A stretch of DNA of 64,000 nt, taken from assembly GCA_030697165.1 (NCBI GenBank), contig JAUYQQ010000015.1, positions 228,645 through 292,644 on the forward strand, given 5' to 3'. The position numbers and the translations under genes were made by a program. The notes below the pieces were generated by a model, which saw only the letters and a list, made by a program, of their open reading frames with translations, was not told where the DNA came from and ran no database searches. How positions within the stretch are numbered: the first letter of the stretch is position 1; every line of letters starts with the position of its first letter. Source of the DNA: Acidobacteriota bacterium (GTDB lineage Bacteria; Acidobacteriota; Vicinamibacteria; Vicinamibacterales; UBA2999). Below are positions 56,896-64,000 of this stretch, piece by piece.

Positions 56896-58128
56896 CTACT
56901 CGAGCTCGCGGCCCCGGGTTTCAGGCCCCAGCCAGAGCAGCGTGATCACGCCGATGCCGCCGCCAATGACGCACCAGAACATCGCGGTTTGGAGCGCGGT
57001 GCCGCCGTCGGTCAGCACACCGATCAGGTAGGGCGCGAACGCGCCGACGCCGACACCGACGTGATACGAGAACCCGGTACCCACGCCGCGCGCCTCGGTC
57101 GGAAACCGTTCCGACAGGTACCCCGGCACAATCCCCCAGGCGCCTGAAGCGCAGAAGCCGATCAGCCACGCTCCGAGCAGCAGTCCGCTGCTCGTTTCCG
57201 AAAACAGGTAGACCGGTGCCGACAGCAGGCCGGCCACCATGCCCAGCGTCGCGGCGCCGCGGCGTCCGCCCCATTTCTCGGACAGTGTGCCGAAGGCGAT
57301 TGAGCCGATGACGCCGCCGGCATTGAGCAGCAGGAGGAACGCGAGCGGCGCCTGCTGCAGGTTGGCGAGCAGCGTCGGGTACCAGATCGTCGTGGACTGG
57401 TACATCCACACGAAGGCCCCCATCAAGAGCGAGGTGTGGAACGTCACCCAGCGCAAGTCGGGATCAAACAGGCGCGCGAGCGACAGGCGCTGCGGCTGGC
57501 CGGCGCGCAGGCGTTGCTGCTCCAGCCACAAGGGACTCTCGCTGACGCGTGTCATCAGGTAGAAGATGGCGATCGCGGGCAGCACGCCGGCCCACAGCAT
57601 GAAGCGCCAGGCCCAATCCGGATTGTCGCTGACCAGCGGATAGCCGAGCTGATAGACGAGCGACGACAACAGGAACCCGGCCGAGTAACCGCCTTGCAGG
57701 ATGCCCGATGCGATGCCGCGATGCTTTGCCGGCCACTGCTCGAGCGCCAGCGGCATGCCGGCGGCCCACATCCCGCCCATGCCAATGCCGAACAATCCCC
57801 GGCAGGCAAACAGCATCAGGTAGCTCGTCGACAGCCCGCTCAGGAAGGCGAAGGCGGTAAACCACGCGATCGAAAACAGGATCGGCCCCTTCCGGCCATA
57901 TCGGTCGGCCCACATGCCGGCACCGATGCCGCCGACCATGCGGAACAGCAGCGTCACGGTCGCCAGCGCGCCCGCCAGCGCAAGGTTGACCTCGAAGCTG
58001 CGCCGGATGTCGGTCAGGACAAAGGTGATGATGGTGAAGTCGAAGGCATCGAGCGTCCACGCGGAAAAGGTGGTGAGAAAGGTCTTCCACTGCTGGCGGG
58101 ATACGTCCCGGTACCACGGTTGCGACAT
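56896..58128 (-). CDS. MFS transporter, sialic-acid/aromatic-acid symporter type
   Basis: The 410-residue protein has 12 TM segments and MFS motifs: DAFDFTIITFVLTD near TM1, GGIGAGMWADRYGRKGPIL (motif A), and GERFPTEARGV-like LSERFPTEARGVGTG. The sequence is of the AAHS or NanT branch, which imports organic acids with protons. The substrate is not known. It is 45 bases away from the ADOP gene stop region. Confidence 0.85.
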   Translation of the reverse strand: MSQPWYRDVSRQQWKTFLTTFSAWTLDAFDFTIITFVLTDIRRSFEVNLALAGALATVTLLFRMVGGIGAGMWADRYGRKGPILFSIAWFTAFAFLSGLSTSYLMLFACRGLFGIGMGGMWAAGMPLALEQWPAKHRGIASGILQGGYSAGFLLSSLVYQLGYPLVSDNPDWAWRFMLWAGVLPAIAIFYLMTRVSESPLWLEQQRLRAGQPQRLSLARLFDPDLRWVTFHTSLLMGAFVWMYQSTTIWYPTLLANLQQAPLAFLLLLNAGGVIGSIAFGTLSEKWGGRRGAATLGMVAGLLSAPVYLFSETSSGLLLGAWLIGFCASGAWGIVPGYLSERFPTEARGVGTGFSYHVGVGVGAFAPYLIGVLTDGGTALQTAMFWCVIGGGIGVITLLWLGPETRGRELE

Positions 58129-58242
58129 GGCGAGAATTGTAGTGTCACATCTGGCCGGGAGCGGTTGCTATTGTTGGTAAGGAGTTTGCTTGGACCAGGT
58201 TCTCGCCGGGGTCAGGTCATGCTTCTTCTTCATACCAGAGGC

Positions 58243-58788
58243 TTACGCTGGCGGGCACGACCGGTCGCCGACCGGCGCGTACTCGGGAAGGCGCGAGTTG
58301 GCGCAATCCGGGCACAGCCCGGTCGCGAACTCAGGCGCGGCTTCCTGCGCATAGGCTTCGAGCGTGGTCCAACGGTCGTCGGTCCGCCGGACCTTCCGGC
58401 AATAGGTGCAGACCGGCAACAGTGACTTCAGCACCTGGACCTCGCGCGCCAGGGCCCGCTCGTGGTCCGCCAGGCGCGAGACCAGGACGGCCATCACGGA
58501 GAACACGACCAGGCGCGTCGCCGCCGTGGCGAAGAACGTGGCCGCATCCCACGGCTGATTCCACAGCGTCAGCATCAGTGCCACGCGGCTGATCGGCATG
58601 ATGACCGACAATGCCAGGCCGGTGGTCAGCCCCGAGAACCAGGCGGCCGCGACGACGACCAGGATATACACCGATGGAAACTGGAAGTACGGCCCTGTGG
58701 CGTAGTCCACCGTGACCAAGGCAGCCGCCACCGGCAGCCACCACCAAGGCGAGATCGAGTAGAGAGGGGCGAACGACCACCGCTTCAT
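58243..58788 (-). CDS. Membrane sensor-like protein with C-terminal Cys4 tail
   Basis: This 181-residue protein has four hydrophobic segments and a short coiled region, followed by a CTYCRKVRRTDDRW...CPDC tail: C127, C130, C159 and C162. This tail resembles the conserved C-terminal IC.YCkkIRdd..W..lE...CPeC module often found on signalling proteins such as histidine kinases or PAS proteins. Here there is no kinase or output domain. It may bind zinc or a cofactor. Confidence 0.7.
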   Translation of the reverse strand: MKRWSFAPLYSISPWWWLPVAAALVTVDYATGPYFQFPSVYILVVVAAAWFSGLTTGLALSVIMPISRVALMLTLWNQPWDAATFFATAATRLVVFSVMAVLVSRLADHERALAREVQVLKSLLPVCTYCRKVRRTDDRWTTLEAYAQEAAPEFATGLCPDCANSRLPEYAPVGDRSCPPA

Positions 58789-58829
58789 ATGCAGCCACTG
58801 TACTGCGATTGAGCTAGAGTAAACACCCG

Positions 58830-59438
58830 ATGCGGGCGCCTCTTGTTCCTTTCCTTCTGGCCGCTACCGTGACCCTGCTGGTGGCCGCCGGCGTGACCAT
58901 GACACCCTACTTCGCCGGCGATGTGGCCGCGGCGCGGGCGGTGCAATCGGCCGCGCCCGATCCGGGCTGGTGGGCCACGCCGGTGAGCCGTCTGGCGCCG
59001 GCCCCGGCAAAGTACTACGTCATGGGCCTCACGGCGATCCTGGCATTTGCCCTTGCCGGGTTTCGCGGGCTGCTGCTGGCAGTGGCCTTTATCGCGCTCG
59101 AGCAGTACGGCGCTGAGCACACCAAGGCATGGTTCAGCCGGCCGCGTCCCTCGCGCGAATTGATCGCGGTGGTCGGTTCGCCGTCAGGGTTCACCTTTCC
59201 CTCCACCACCATCACGTTCTTCTCGGTTACGTTCGGCTTGCTGGCGGTGGTGGCGTCGCGAATACGCAAGACGCCGCTTGCCATCGGGGTACTGGTCGCC
59301 GGGTCGGTGATGGTGGTGCTCGGCTGCCTGGCCCGCGTCGCCCTCGGCGCCCATTGGCCGAGCGATGTCGCGCTGACGGTGATCATTTGCCTCGCCTGGA
59401 TCTGGGCGGCCTCCCGCATCGTCATAAGACGCGGATGA
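58830..59438 (+). CDS. PAP2-family membrane protein with altered active-site motif
   Basis: The 202-residue protein has six hydrophobic segments and the PAP2 motif layout: K99-x6-R106-P107 (motif C1) and R169-x5-H175-x3-D179 (C3). The C2 motif PSGH is replaced by PSTT at 124-127, so the His that normally assists catalysis is missing. It may be non-catalytic or use another residue. It overlaps the next gene by ATGA. Its start follows the sensor-like gene on the opposite strand. Confidence 0.8.
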   Translation: MRAPLVPFLLAATVTLLVAAGVTMTPYFAGDVAAARAVQSAAPDPGWWATPVSRLAPAPAKYYVMGLTAILAFALAGFRGLLLAVAFIALEQYGAEHTKAWFSRPRPSRELIAVVGSPSGFTFPSTTITFFSVTFGLLAVVASRIRKTPLAIGVLVAGSVMVVLGCLARVALGAHWPSDVALTVIICLAWIWAASRIVIRRG

Positions 59439-60535
59439 CGACGTTGATGCGATCGGCGGTGCTGGCGCTGTGCCTGGTGGTGGCGCGCGACGCCCTGGCT
59501 CACCCGGCACCGTTCAGCTACCTGGACCTGCACCTGGACGCGGCCGGCGTCCGAGGCACGCTCGTCGTCCACGACCTGGATGCCGCCCACGCCCTCGCCA
59601 TCCCGTCGGCTGATTCGCTGCTCGACCCGGCGGTGGCCGAGAAGCACCGCGAGGCCCTCGTCGCGCTGCTGGCGCCGCGCCTGGCGCTGGTGTTTGATGG
59701 CCAGCCGGTCATGGTGACGTGGGGTGCGATTGAGGTCGTGCCGGACCGCCAGAGCCTGCGCCTGGCGTTCACGGTCAGCGGCGGGCGGCCGGGCGCGGTG
59801 ACCGTGCGCGCCTACCTGTTTCCGCACGACCCCATTCACCAGACGTTCATCAACATCTACGAAGAGTCCGCGCTCAAGCACCAGGCGATTCTCGATGCCA
59901 CGCGGCAGACCGTCGACTACTACGCCGGGACGGTGCAGGGCCGCCTGTCGGTGGTCCGAACATTCGTGGCCTCCGGCATCGAGCACATCCTGATTGGCCC
60001 CGACCACATCCTGTTCCTGATCGGGCTGCTGTTGCTCGGCGGCACGCTGAAACGGCTCGCCGTGATCGTCACGGCGTTCACCGTCGGCCACAGCATCACG
60101 CTGTCGCTCGCGGCGCTCGACCTGGTGTCGCCGCCCGCGCAGTTCGTGGAACCGCTGATCGCCTTGACGATCGTGGTGGTGGGCGCCGACAACGTGCTCG
60201 TCTTGAGGGGCAAGGCAGCGGTCGAGGGCAAGGCCACCGATATCCGCGCCTGGCTGGCGGCCGGCTTCGGCTTGATCCACGGCTTCGGGTTCGCCTACGT
60301 GCTGAAGGAGTTTGGCCTGCCGCAGGCGGCGCTCGGATGGTCGCTGTTCGCCTTCAACGTCGGCGTCGAGGTGGGGCAATTGCTGATTGTCGGCGTCGTG
60401 GCGTCCCTGCTCCTGCTGGTGCGCCGTCAAAGTGCGGCCGCGGCGCACTGGGTGGCCTTGGCGGGGTCGATCGCGGTTATTCTGGCGGGTCTGTATTGGT
60501 TTGTGGAGCGGGTATTCCTGACGAGAGGCGCGTAA
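59435..60535 (+). CDS. HupE/UreJ-like membrane protein
   Basis: From ATG 59435, the 366-residue protein starts with a signal peptide (LMRSAVLALCLVVARDALA) and has an N-terminal extracellular domain of about 150 residues. The C-terminal half is a seven-TM HupE/UreJ domain: GIEHILIGPDHILFLIGLLL, TAFTVGHSITLSLAAL and GLIHGFGFAYVL. HupE/UreJ proteins are metal permeases (nickel or similar) or accessory proteins. The substrate here is unknown. It is translationally coupled with the PAP2-like protein. Confidence 0.82.
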   Translation: MTTLMRSAVLALCLVVARDALAHPAPFSYLDLHLDAAGVRGTLVVHDLDAAHALAIPSADSLLDPAVAEKHREALVALLAPRLALVFDGQPVMVTWGAIEVVPDRQSLRLAFTVSGGRPGAVTVRAYLFPHDPIHQTFINIYEESALKHQAILDATRQTVDYYAGTVQGRLSVVRTFVASGIEHILIGPDHILFLIGLLLLGGTLKRLAVIVTAFTVGHSITLSLAALDLVSPPAQFVEPLIALTIVVVGADNVLVLRGKAAVEGKATDIRAWLAAGFGLIHGFGFAYVLKEFGLPQAALGWSLFAFNVGVEVGQLLIVGVVASLLLLVRRQSAAAAHWVALAGSIAVILAGLYWFVERVFLTRGA

Positions 60536-61454
60536 GGCCCGCCGTGCCGTTGACGAACGGCTGCAGGACCGCGGTGATGAACTGGTGCGTCGGCGTCGGC
60601 ACGCCGGCCTCTTTGCCGAGGCGCACGACCGCGCCGCTCAGCCAGGGCAACTCGAGCCGGCGGCCGCGCTCGAGGTCCTCGAGCATCGACGACTTGGAAC
60701 TCGCCGGGAAGTTACGGATCAGGCCGACCGTGTCGTCGACGAGCGTCGGTGGAAAGACGATGCCGCGGGCCCGCCCGACGGCAATGGTCTCGTCGATCCC
60801 GGCCATCATCATCGTGAACAACTCAGGGTTGTCGCGGACCACACCCATCGGCGATCGGGTCACCGTCGTCATGCCGCTCCACGTGGCGAGACGCACGAAC
60901 TTGATCCACAGATCAGACTCGACCCTGGTGCTGGCTTTCGCCTGGAACCCGGCGCGAACGCCGGCTTGCTCGAACGCCACCAAGCGTGGTGACCGAGAGC
61001 CATCTCGTTCCCCAAATACCAATTGTTGGGCCACCGTGTGACGAAGGCGGCCGGGCTGATCAACCACGACGACGATGTAGGCCACGCCACCGGCGACATG
61101 ATCGGCGCCGACATGCTTCGCGACCATCTCGACCGCCTCGACACCGTTCTGGAGCGTGATCACAACTGTGTTCGGGCCAATCATCGGCTTCAGCGTGGCG
61201 GCCGCGGCATCCACGTCGTACAGCTTCACGGCGAACAGCACCACATCGACCGGGCCGACCTGGGCCGGGTCGTCAGTTGCCTGCACCGTGGGCAGGTGCA
61301 GCGCACCGCTGGGACTTTCGATGTGTAGTCCGCCCTGCTGCAGCGCCGCCAGGTGCGCGCCGCGGGCAATGAACGTGACATCGTCGCCGGCTGCGGCCAG
61401 CCGGCCGCCGAAATAGCCGCCGACCCCACCCGAACCGAAGATGGCAATCTTCAC
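60477..61454 (-). CDS. panE: 2-Dehydropantoate 2-reductase (ketopantoate reductase)
   Basis: This 325-residue enzyme reduces ketopantoate to pantoate with NADPH in coenzyme A synthesis. The N-terminal Rossmann motif is IFGSGGVGGYFGGRL, followed by the family stretch FAVKLYDVDAAA and the catalytic-lysine helix KFVRLATWSGM. Its 3' end overlaps the opposite-strand HupE-like gene by 59 bases. The start overlaps the cupin stop by ATGA. A paralogous reductase with another substrate remains possible. Confidence 0.87.
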   Translation of the reverse strand: MKIAIFGSGGVGGYFGGRLAAAGDDVTFIARGAHLAALQQGGLHIESPSGALHLPTVQATDDPAQVGPVDVVLFAVKLYDVDAAAATLKPMIGPNTVVITLQNGVEAVEMVAKHVGADHVAGGVAYIVVVVDQPGRLRHTVAQQLVFGERDGSRSPRLVAFEQAGVRAGFQAKASTRVESDLWIKFVRLATWSGMTTVTRSPMGVVRDNPELFTMMMAGIDETIAVGRARGIVFPPTLVDDTVGLIRNFPASSKSSMLEDLERGRRLELPWLSGAVVRLGKEAGVPTPTHQFITAVLQPFVNGTAGLTRLSSGIPAPQTNTDPPE

Positions 61455-61756
61455 AGCTTCACCGCATCCAGACTGACGACCGGTTCGTCGCCGACCACGG
61501 CCGCGTTGTGCACCGTGCCCCTGGGAATCTCAATCCAGTCGCCAGCGGTCAGCACCTTCATGTGGCCGCGCACGACCAGGCGAAAGCGGCCCGAGACGAC
61601 GGCGTCGATCTTGTCGAGGTCGTGGCGGTGATCGGGAAAGACGGTGCCGGGTTCATAGACGTACCTGGCCACCGTGTAACCAAGTGACTCGAGCTTGGCG
61701 CGCAGTGCGGCCTCGGTGACCGGGCCGTCCGAGGCATTCCAGCGCTGCGGGGTCAC
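61451..61756 (-). CDS. Small cupin protein
   Basis: The 101-residue protein starts at GTG 61756 and has a complete cupin: PGTVFPDHRHDLDKIDAVVSG supplies the HxH...E-like pattern, and GDWIEIPRGTVHNAAVVG supplies the second His. Metal binding is likely. The function cannot be assigned. It sits between ferritin (2 bases) and panE (ATGA). Confidence 0.8.
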   Translation of the reverse strand: MTPQRWNASDGPVTEAALRAKLESLGYTVARYVYEPGTVFPDHRHDLDKIDAVVSGRFRLVVRGHMKVLTAGDWIEIPRGTVHNAAVVGDEPVVSLDAVKL

Positions 61757-61758
61757 GC

Positions 61759-62280
61759 CTAGGCGCCGGCGGCGGGTTCAGCGGGCATGCCGGGCACCGT
61801 GCCGCCCGCCAGTTCCTGGTCGATCATCAGCAGGCCGACGCCGGTGTTACCGGCGAGGCGAATGCGGCCGAGCACGGCCCGGGCCGCGGCCTCTTCTTCC
61901 ATCTGCTCGGTCACGAACCACTGCAGCATGACGACGCCCGGGCGATCTTTCGCCTTCTCGGCCATGGCATACAGGTCGTTGATCGACGCGGTGACCGCCT
62001 GCTCGTTCTTCAGCACGTGCTCGCAGAGGGCCTCGGCCGACTTCCACGTCATGGGCGGAGCCGCGATCGCGGGCAACACGACCTTCTGGTCGCGCTCGAC
62101 CAGGTGGTCGATGATCCGCTGCGCGTGCAGCAGTTCGTCGGACGACTGCTTGCGCATCCAGGTCGCGAACCCGGGCAGATCGTGCTCGGACAGCCAGATC
62201 GACATGGCCAGGTATTCGTGCGACGCGCGGAATTCGAGCTTGAGATGCTCGTTGAGGCCCTTGAGTAAGTCTTTCGTCAT
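61759..62280 (-). CDS. ftnA: Bacterial ferritin (FtnA-type)
   Basis: The 173-residue four-helix-bundle protein stores iron as a ferrihydrite core. The ferroxidase residues fit LEFRASHEYLAMSIW, MRKQSSDELLHAQRIIDHL, and EQMEEEAAARAV. It has no signal peptide, so it is cytoplasmic. It leads the operon with the cupin and panE. A Fur-like box was not seen. Confidence 0.92.
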   Translation of the reverse strand: MTKDLLKGLNEHLKLEFRASHEYLAMSIWLSEHDLPGFATWMRKQSSDELLHAQRIIDHLVERDQKVVLPAIAAPPMTWKSAEALCEHVLKNEQAVTASINDLYAMAEKAKDRPGVVMLQWFVTEQMEEEAAARAVLGRIRLAGNTGVGLLMIDQELAGGTVPGMPAEPAAGA

Positions 62281-62309
62281 GTCGCGTCGCTGTCCTTGGA
62301 TTTCGATAT

Positions 62310-62349
62310 GTCTAATCTGTGTTTAATCGGTGGCTGTCTGATCGGTGGC
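62310..62349. repeat. Fragment of the ACCGATTA/TCTAATCTGTG element
   Basis: The words gtctaatctgtg and taatcggtggctgtc, also present in the 2942-3180 cruciform, recur here as a half-element between ferritin and the lipoprotein. It marks a dispersed repeat with at least two sites in the window. Confidence 0.7.
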
Positions 62350-62772
62350 CTAGGGCGTGATGGTAAATCGCTGCGACGCGGAGGCCACGAGCGGCTGGCC
62401 GGCCTTGCGCGCGGTGACCTGCCAGGTGTGCACTTCGGGTTCGAGCGCCACCGTGGGCGGCAGCTTGATCTCGGTCGTGGTGAGCGCGGGGCTCTCCCAA
62501 ATGACCCGGCCGTCGGTCACGGATTGAATCTTCACGATGTAGCCGTCGGCGCCGTCGACGGCCGACCAGCGGAACATGTCGATGTGACCGCCCATCGCGC
62601 CCTCAATCGGTTCGAGCAACGACAGCGTGCCGACCGGCTTGGGCGCCTCGGCGGCAGGGGCCGCCGCAGGGGCGGGCGCGGCGGCCGGGGCACTCGCGGG
62701 TGCACCACCTCCACAGGCGACGGTGAAGACAACCAGGGCAACGGGAGCGACGCAAGTAAGCACACGGATCAT
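62350..62772 (-). CDS. Lipoprotein with a fibronectin-like domain
   Basis: ATG 62772 starts a lipoprotein signal with lipobox VFTVAC; the 140-residue product has an Ala/Pro linker and a beta-rich domain (MFRWSAVDGADGYIVKIQSV, TWQVTARKAGQPLVAS) like fibronectin type III. It would be anchored in the envelope. The start overlaps the stop of the next small gene by ATGA, so both are co-transcribed. Function unknown. Confidence 0.75.
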   Translation of the reverse strand: MIRVLTCVAPVALVVFTVACGGGAPASAPAAAPAPAAAPAAEAPKPVGTLSLLEPIEGAMGGHIDMFRWSAVDGADGYIVKIQSVTDGRVIWESPALTTTEIKLPPTVALEPEVHTWQVTARKAGQPLVASASQRFTITP

Positions 62773-62945
62773 GATCGACGACGCGCGAGTTCGAAGCCCA
62801 CGCCTCCAAGGATGACGAAAAGACCTGTTCCGGTCATGGCCAGCGGGAGCTGACCGTTGCCTCCGAAATACACGGCCGCGACCATCGACAGGACGGCAGT
62901 CGAAAACACTGCCCCGACAAGGGCGGCGGACGGCTTGGTACCCAT
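62769..62945 (-). CDS. 58-residue two-TM membrane protein
   Basis: ATG 62945 gives 58 residues with two hydrophobic segments (LVGAVFSTAVLSMVAAVYF and LPLAMTGTGLFVILGGVGF) and ends ELARRRS. The TGA overlaps the ATG of the lipoprotein, which supports it as a real coding sequence. It is too short to be assigned to a family. Confidence 0.6.
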   Translation of the reverse strand: MGTKPSAALVGAVFSTAVLSMVAAVYFGGNGQLPLAMTGTGLFVILGGVGFELARRRS

Positions 62946-62973
62946 ACACTCTGATTCTATCTAATTGACGCCG

Positions 62974-63975
62974 TCAGCTGCCAATGCGGTCCGAGAGCAG
63001 GCCCACGGCCAACGCATAGGCGTGGGCGCAGTTGTAGCCCAACAGCACGTCGTAATTCGAGTACACCAAGTAGTGCTTCGTCCCGGCTCGCAACAGGGAG
63101 GCCACCCGATCGACCTTGGGCAGGGCCGTGCCGGCCACCGTCCTGACACCCATCTGCTGCCACTGCTGCAGGGGCACCGCGATGGACAGTTCGCGCGACG
63201 CGCGGCAGCCGCTCTGGCGAAGGCCGACCTTCTGGACCAGGCGATCGGCGCCGCCGGCCGGCAGCCTGACTTCGCGGCCCCAGGCGTGGCCCGGAGTCCA
63301 GCCGTACGCCTTCATGTAGTTGGCGATCGACGCGAACACGTCGGGCAGGCCCTTCCAGATGTCCCGCCGGCCGTCGCCGTCGAAGTCCTGGGCGTGGGCC
63401 AGGTAGCTCGACGGCATGAACTGCGGTTGGCCCATCGCGCCGGCCCATGACCCTTTCATTTCGCCCAGGCTGATGTAGCCCTTGTCGAGAATCTGCAGCG
63501 CGTCGAGCAACTCGGAGGTGAAGAACGCGCCGCGACGCCCTTCCCACGCCAACGTGGCCAGCGCCTGCACGGTGGGCCGGGTGCCGGTAAAGCGGCCGAA
63601 GTTCGACTCCATGCCCCAGATCGCAACCATCAGCGATGCCGGCGGGCCGTATTGGGTGCTGACCTGGTTCAGCAGCCGGCGGTGGGTCTTGGCCTGCTCG
63701 CGCGCGGTTCGCACGAAGCGGGGCGTCAGTCGTCGCTGCACGTATTGATCGATGGTCAGGACCGTCTCGGCCTGGGTGCGATCCCGCTCGATCACCACCG
63801 GGAGCGGCTCGAGGCCGGCCAGGGCCGCCTCGACCGTGGCGGCGCTCACGCCCTTGGCCAGCGCCTGCTCTTTCATCTGCAAGAGAAACGCGGCAAACTC
63901 CGGCCGCGATTCGGCGGGCGGCGGCACGGCGACCTGCAAGGCGAGGACAACCGCCAGCAGCAGTTTTAGTGTCAC
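62974..63975 (-). CDS. Exported MltB-type lytic murein transglycosylase
   Basis: The GTG start at 63975 gives 333 residues with a signal peptide (TLKLLLAVVLALQVAV). The SLT_2 core has the catalytic Glu123 in AIWGMESNFGRFTG and the substrate-site stretch GSWAGAMGQPQFMPSSYL, FDGDGRRDIW. It cleaves peptidoglycan glycan strands to 1,6-anhydro products in the periplasm. There is no C-terminal peptidoglycan-binding domain. Confidence 0.92.
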   Translation of the reverse strand: MTLKLLLAVVLALQVAVPPPAESRPEFAAFLLQMKEQALAKGVSAATVEAALAGLEPLPVVIERDRTQAETVLTIDQYVQRRLTPRFVRTAREQAKTHRRLLNQVSTQYGPPASLMVAIWGMESNFGRFTGTRPTVQALATLAWEGRRGAFFTSELLDALQILDKGYISLGEMKGSWAGAMGQPQFMPSSYLAHAQDFDGDGRRDIWKGLPDVFASIANYMKAYGWTPGHAWGREVRLPAGGADRLVQKVGLRQSGCRASRELSIAVPLQQWQQMGVRTVAGTALPKVDRVASLLRAGTKHYLVYSNYDVLLGYNCAHAYALAVGLLSDRIGS

Positions 63976-64000
63976 GCTCTAACTTACCTTGCGGCGGCAC

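Overview
This is a GC-rich chromosomal segment from a diderm bacterium, most likely an acidobacterium close to the Vicinamibacteria. That placement is an inference. It rests on two long ADOP-type MacB/FtsX permeases, a VPS10/BNR-repeat protein, many exported amidohydrolases and peptidases, Tat signals, lipoproteins, a beta-barrel protein, and small hairpin repeats scattered between and inside genes. I see no rRNA, tRNA, CRISPR array, phage or insertion sequence. About 58 genes are supported, including two partial or atypical ones and a 58-residue one.

Layout. 1-3.7 kb: a truncated secreted protein, an amidohydrolase overlapping a squalene-cyclase-like repeat protein, a large cruciform repeat, and an exported rhodanese whose catalytic cysteine codon is TGA (a selenoprotein candidate). 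3.7-9.2 kb: a small PPOX operon, a TPR protein with a DUF4331 protein, then a divergent ECF sigma/ChrR-like cupin pair. 9.2-19.7 kb: a cupin, glnS, a zinc-ribbon protein, ybaK, an ADOP permease, an orphan membrane protein, an aminotransferase, a 2Fe-2S ferredoxin and an SGNH-like hydrolase. 19.8-28.1 kb: M1 aminopeptidase, amidase and three consecutive exported amidohydrolases. 28.2-32.6 kb: a Cys-rich protein, katG, a DAO-family oxidoreductase and a coiled-coil membrane protein. 32.6-40.5 kb: a tight DUF1028/amidohydrolase/cyanophycinase-like operon, an M14 peptidase, an NCS1 permease, a porin-like protein and ubiX. 40.8-44.0 kb: the VPS10/BNR protein.

44.4-52.9 kb is one minus-strand respiratory cluster. 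In transcription order it holds ba3-type oxidase subunits IIa, II and I, a Rieske protein, cytochrome b, an octaheme HAO-like cytochrome c, the periplasmic nitrate reductase NapA, and a tetraheme lipoprotein that looks like two NapB modules in tandem. Together they could move quinol electrons through a Rieske/cytochrome b complex to oxygen, or to nitrate and then nitrite. The usual NapC, NapD, NapG and NapH partners are absent from the window.

53-64 kb: a cystathionine beta-synthase-like enzyme, a second ADOP permease, an MFS transporter, a membrane sensor-like protein with a Cys4 tail, a PAP2-like protein with an altered motif, a HupE/UreJ-like protein, panE, a cupin, ferritin, a lipoprotein, a 58-residue membrane protein and an MltB-type lytic transglycosylase.

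The most notable items are the TGA-containing rhodanese, the Nap/octaheme/bc/ba3 cluster with its doubled NapB, and a family of REP hairpins with a GTAG head and a TTCAG apex, two sites of which lie in frame inside coding sequences.
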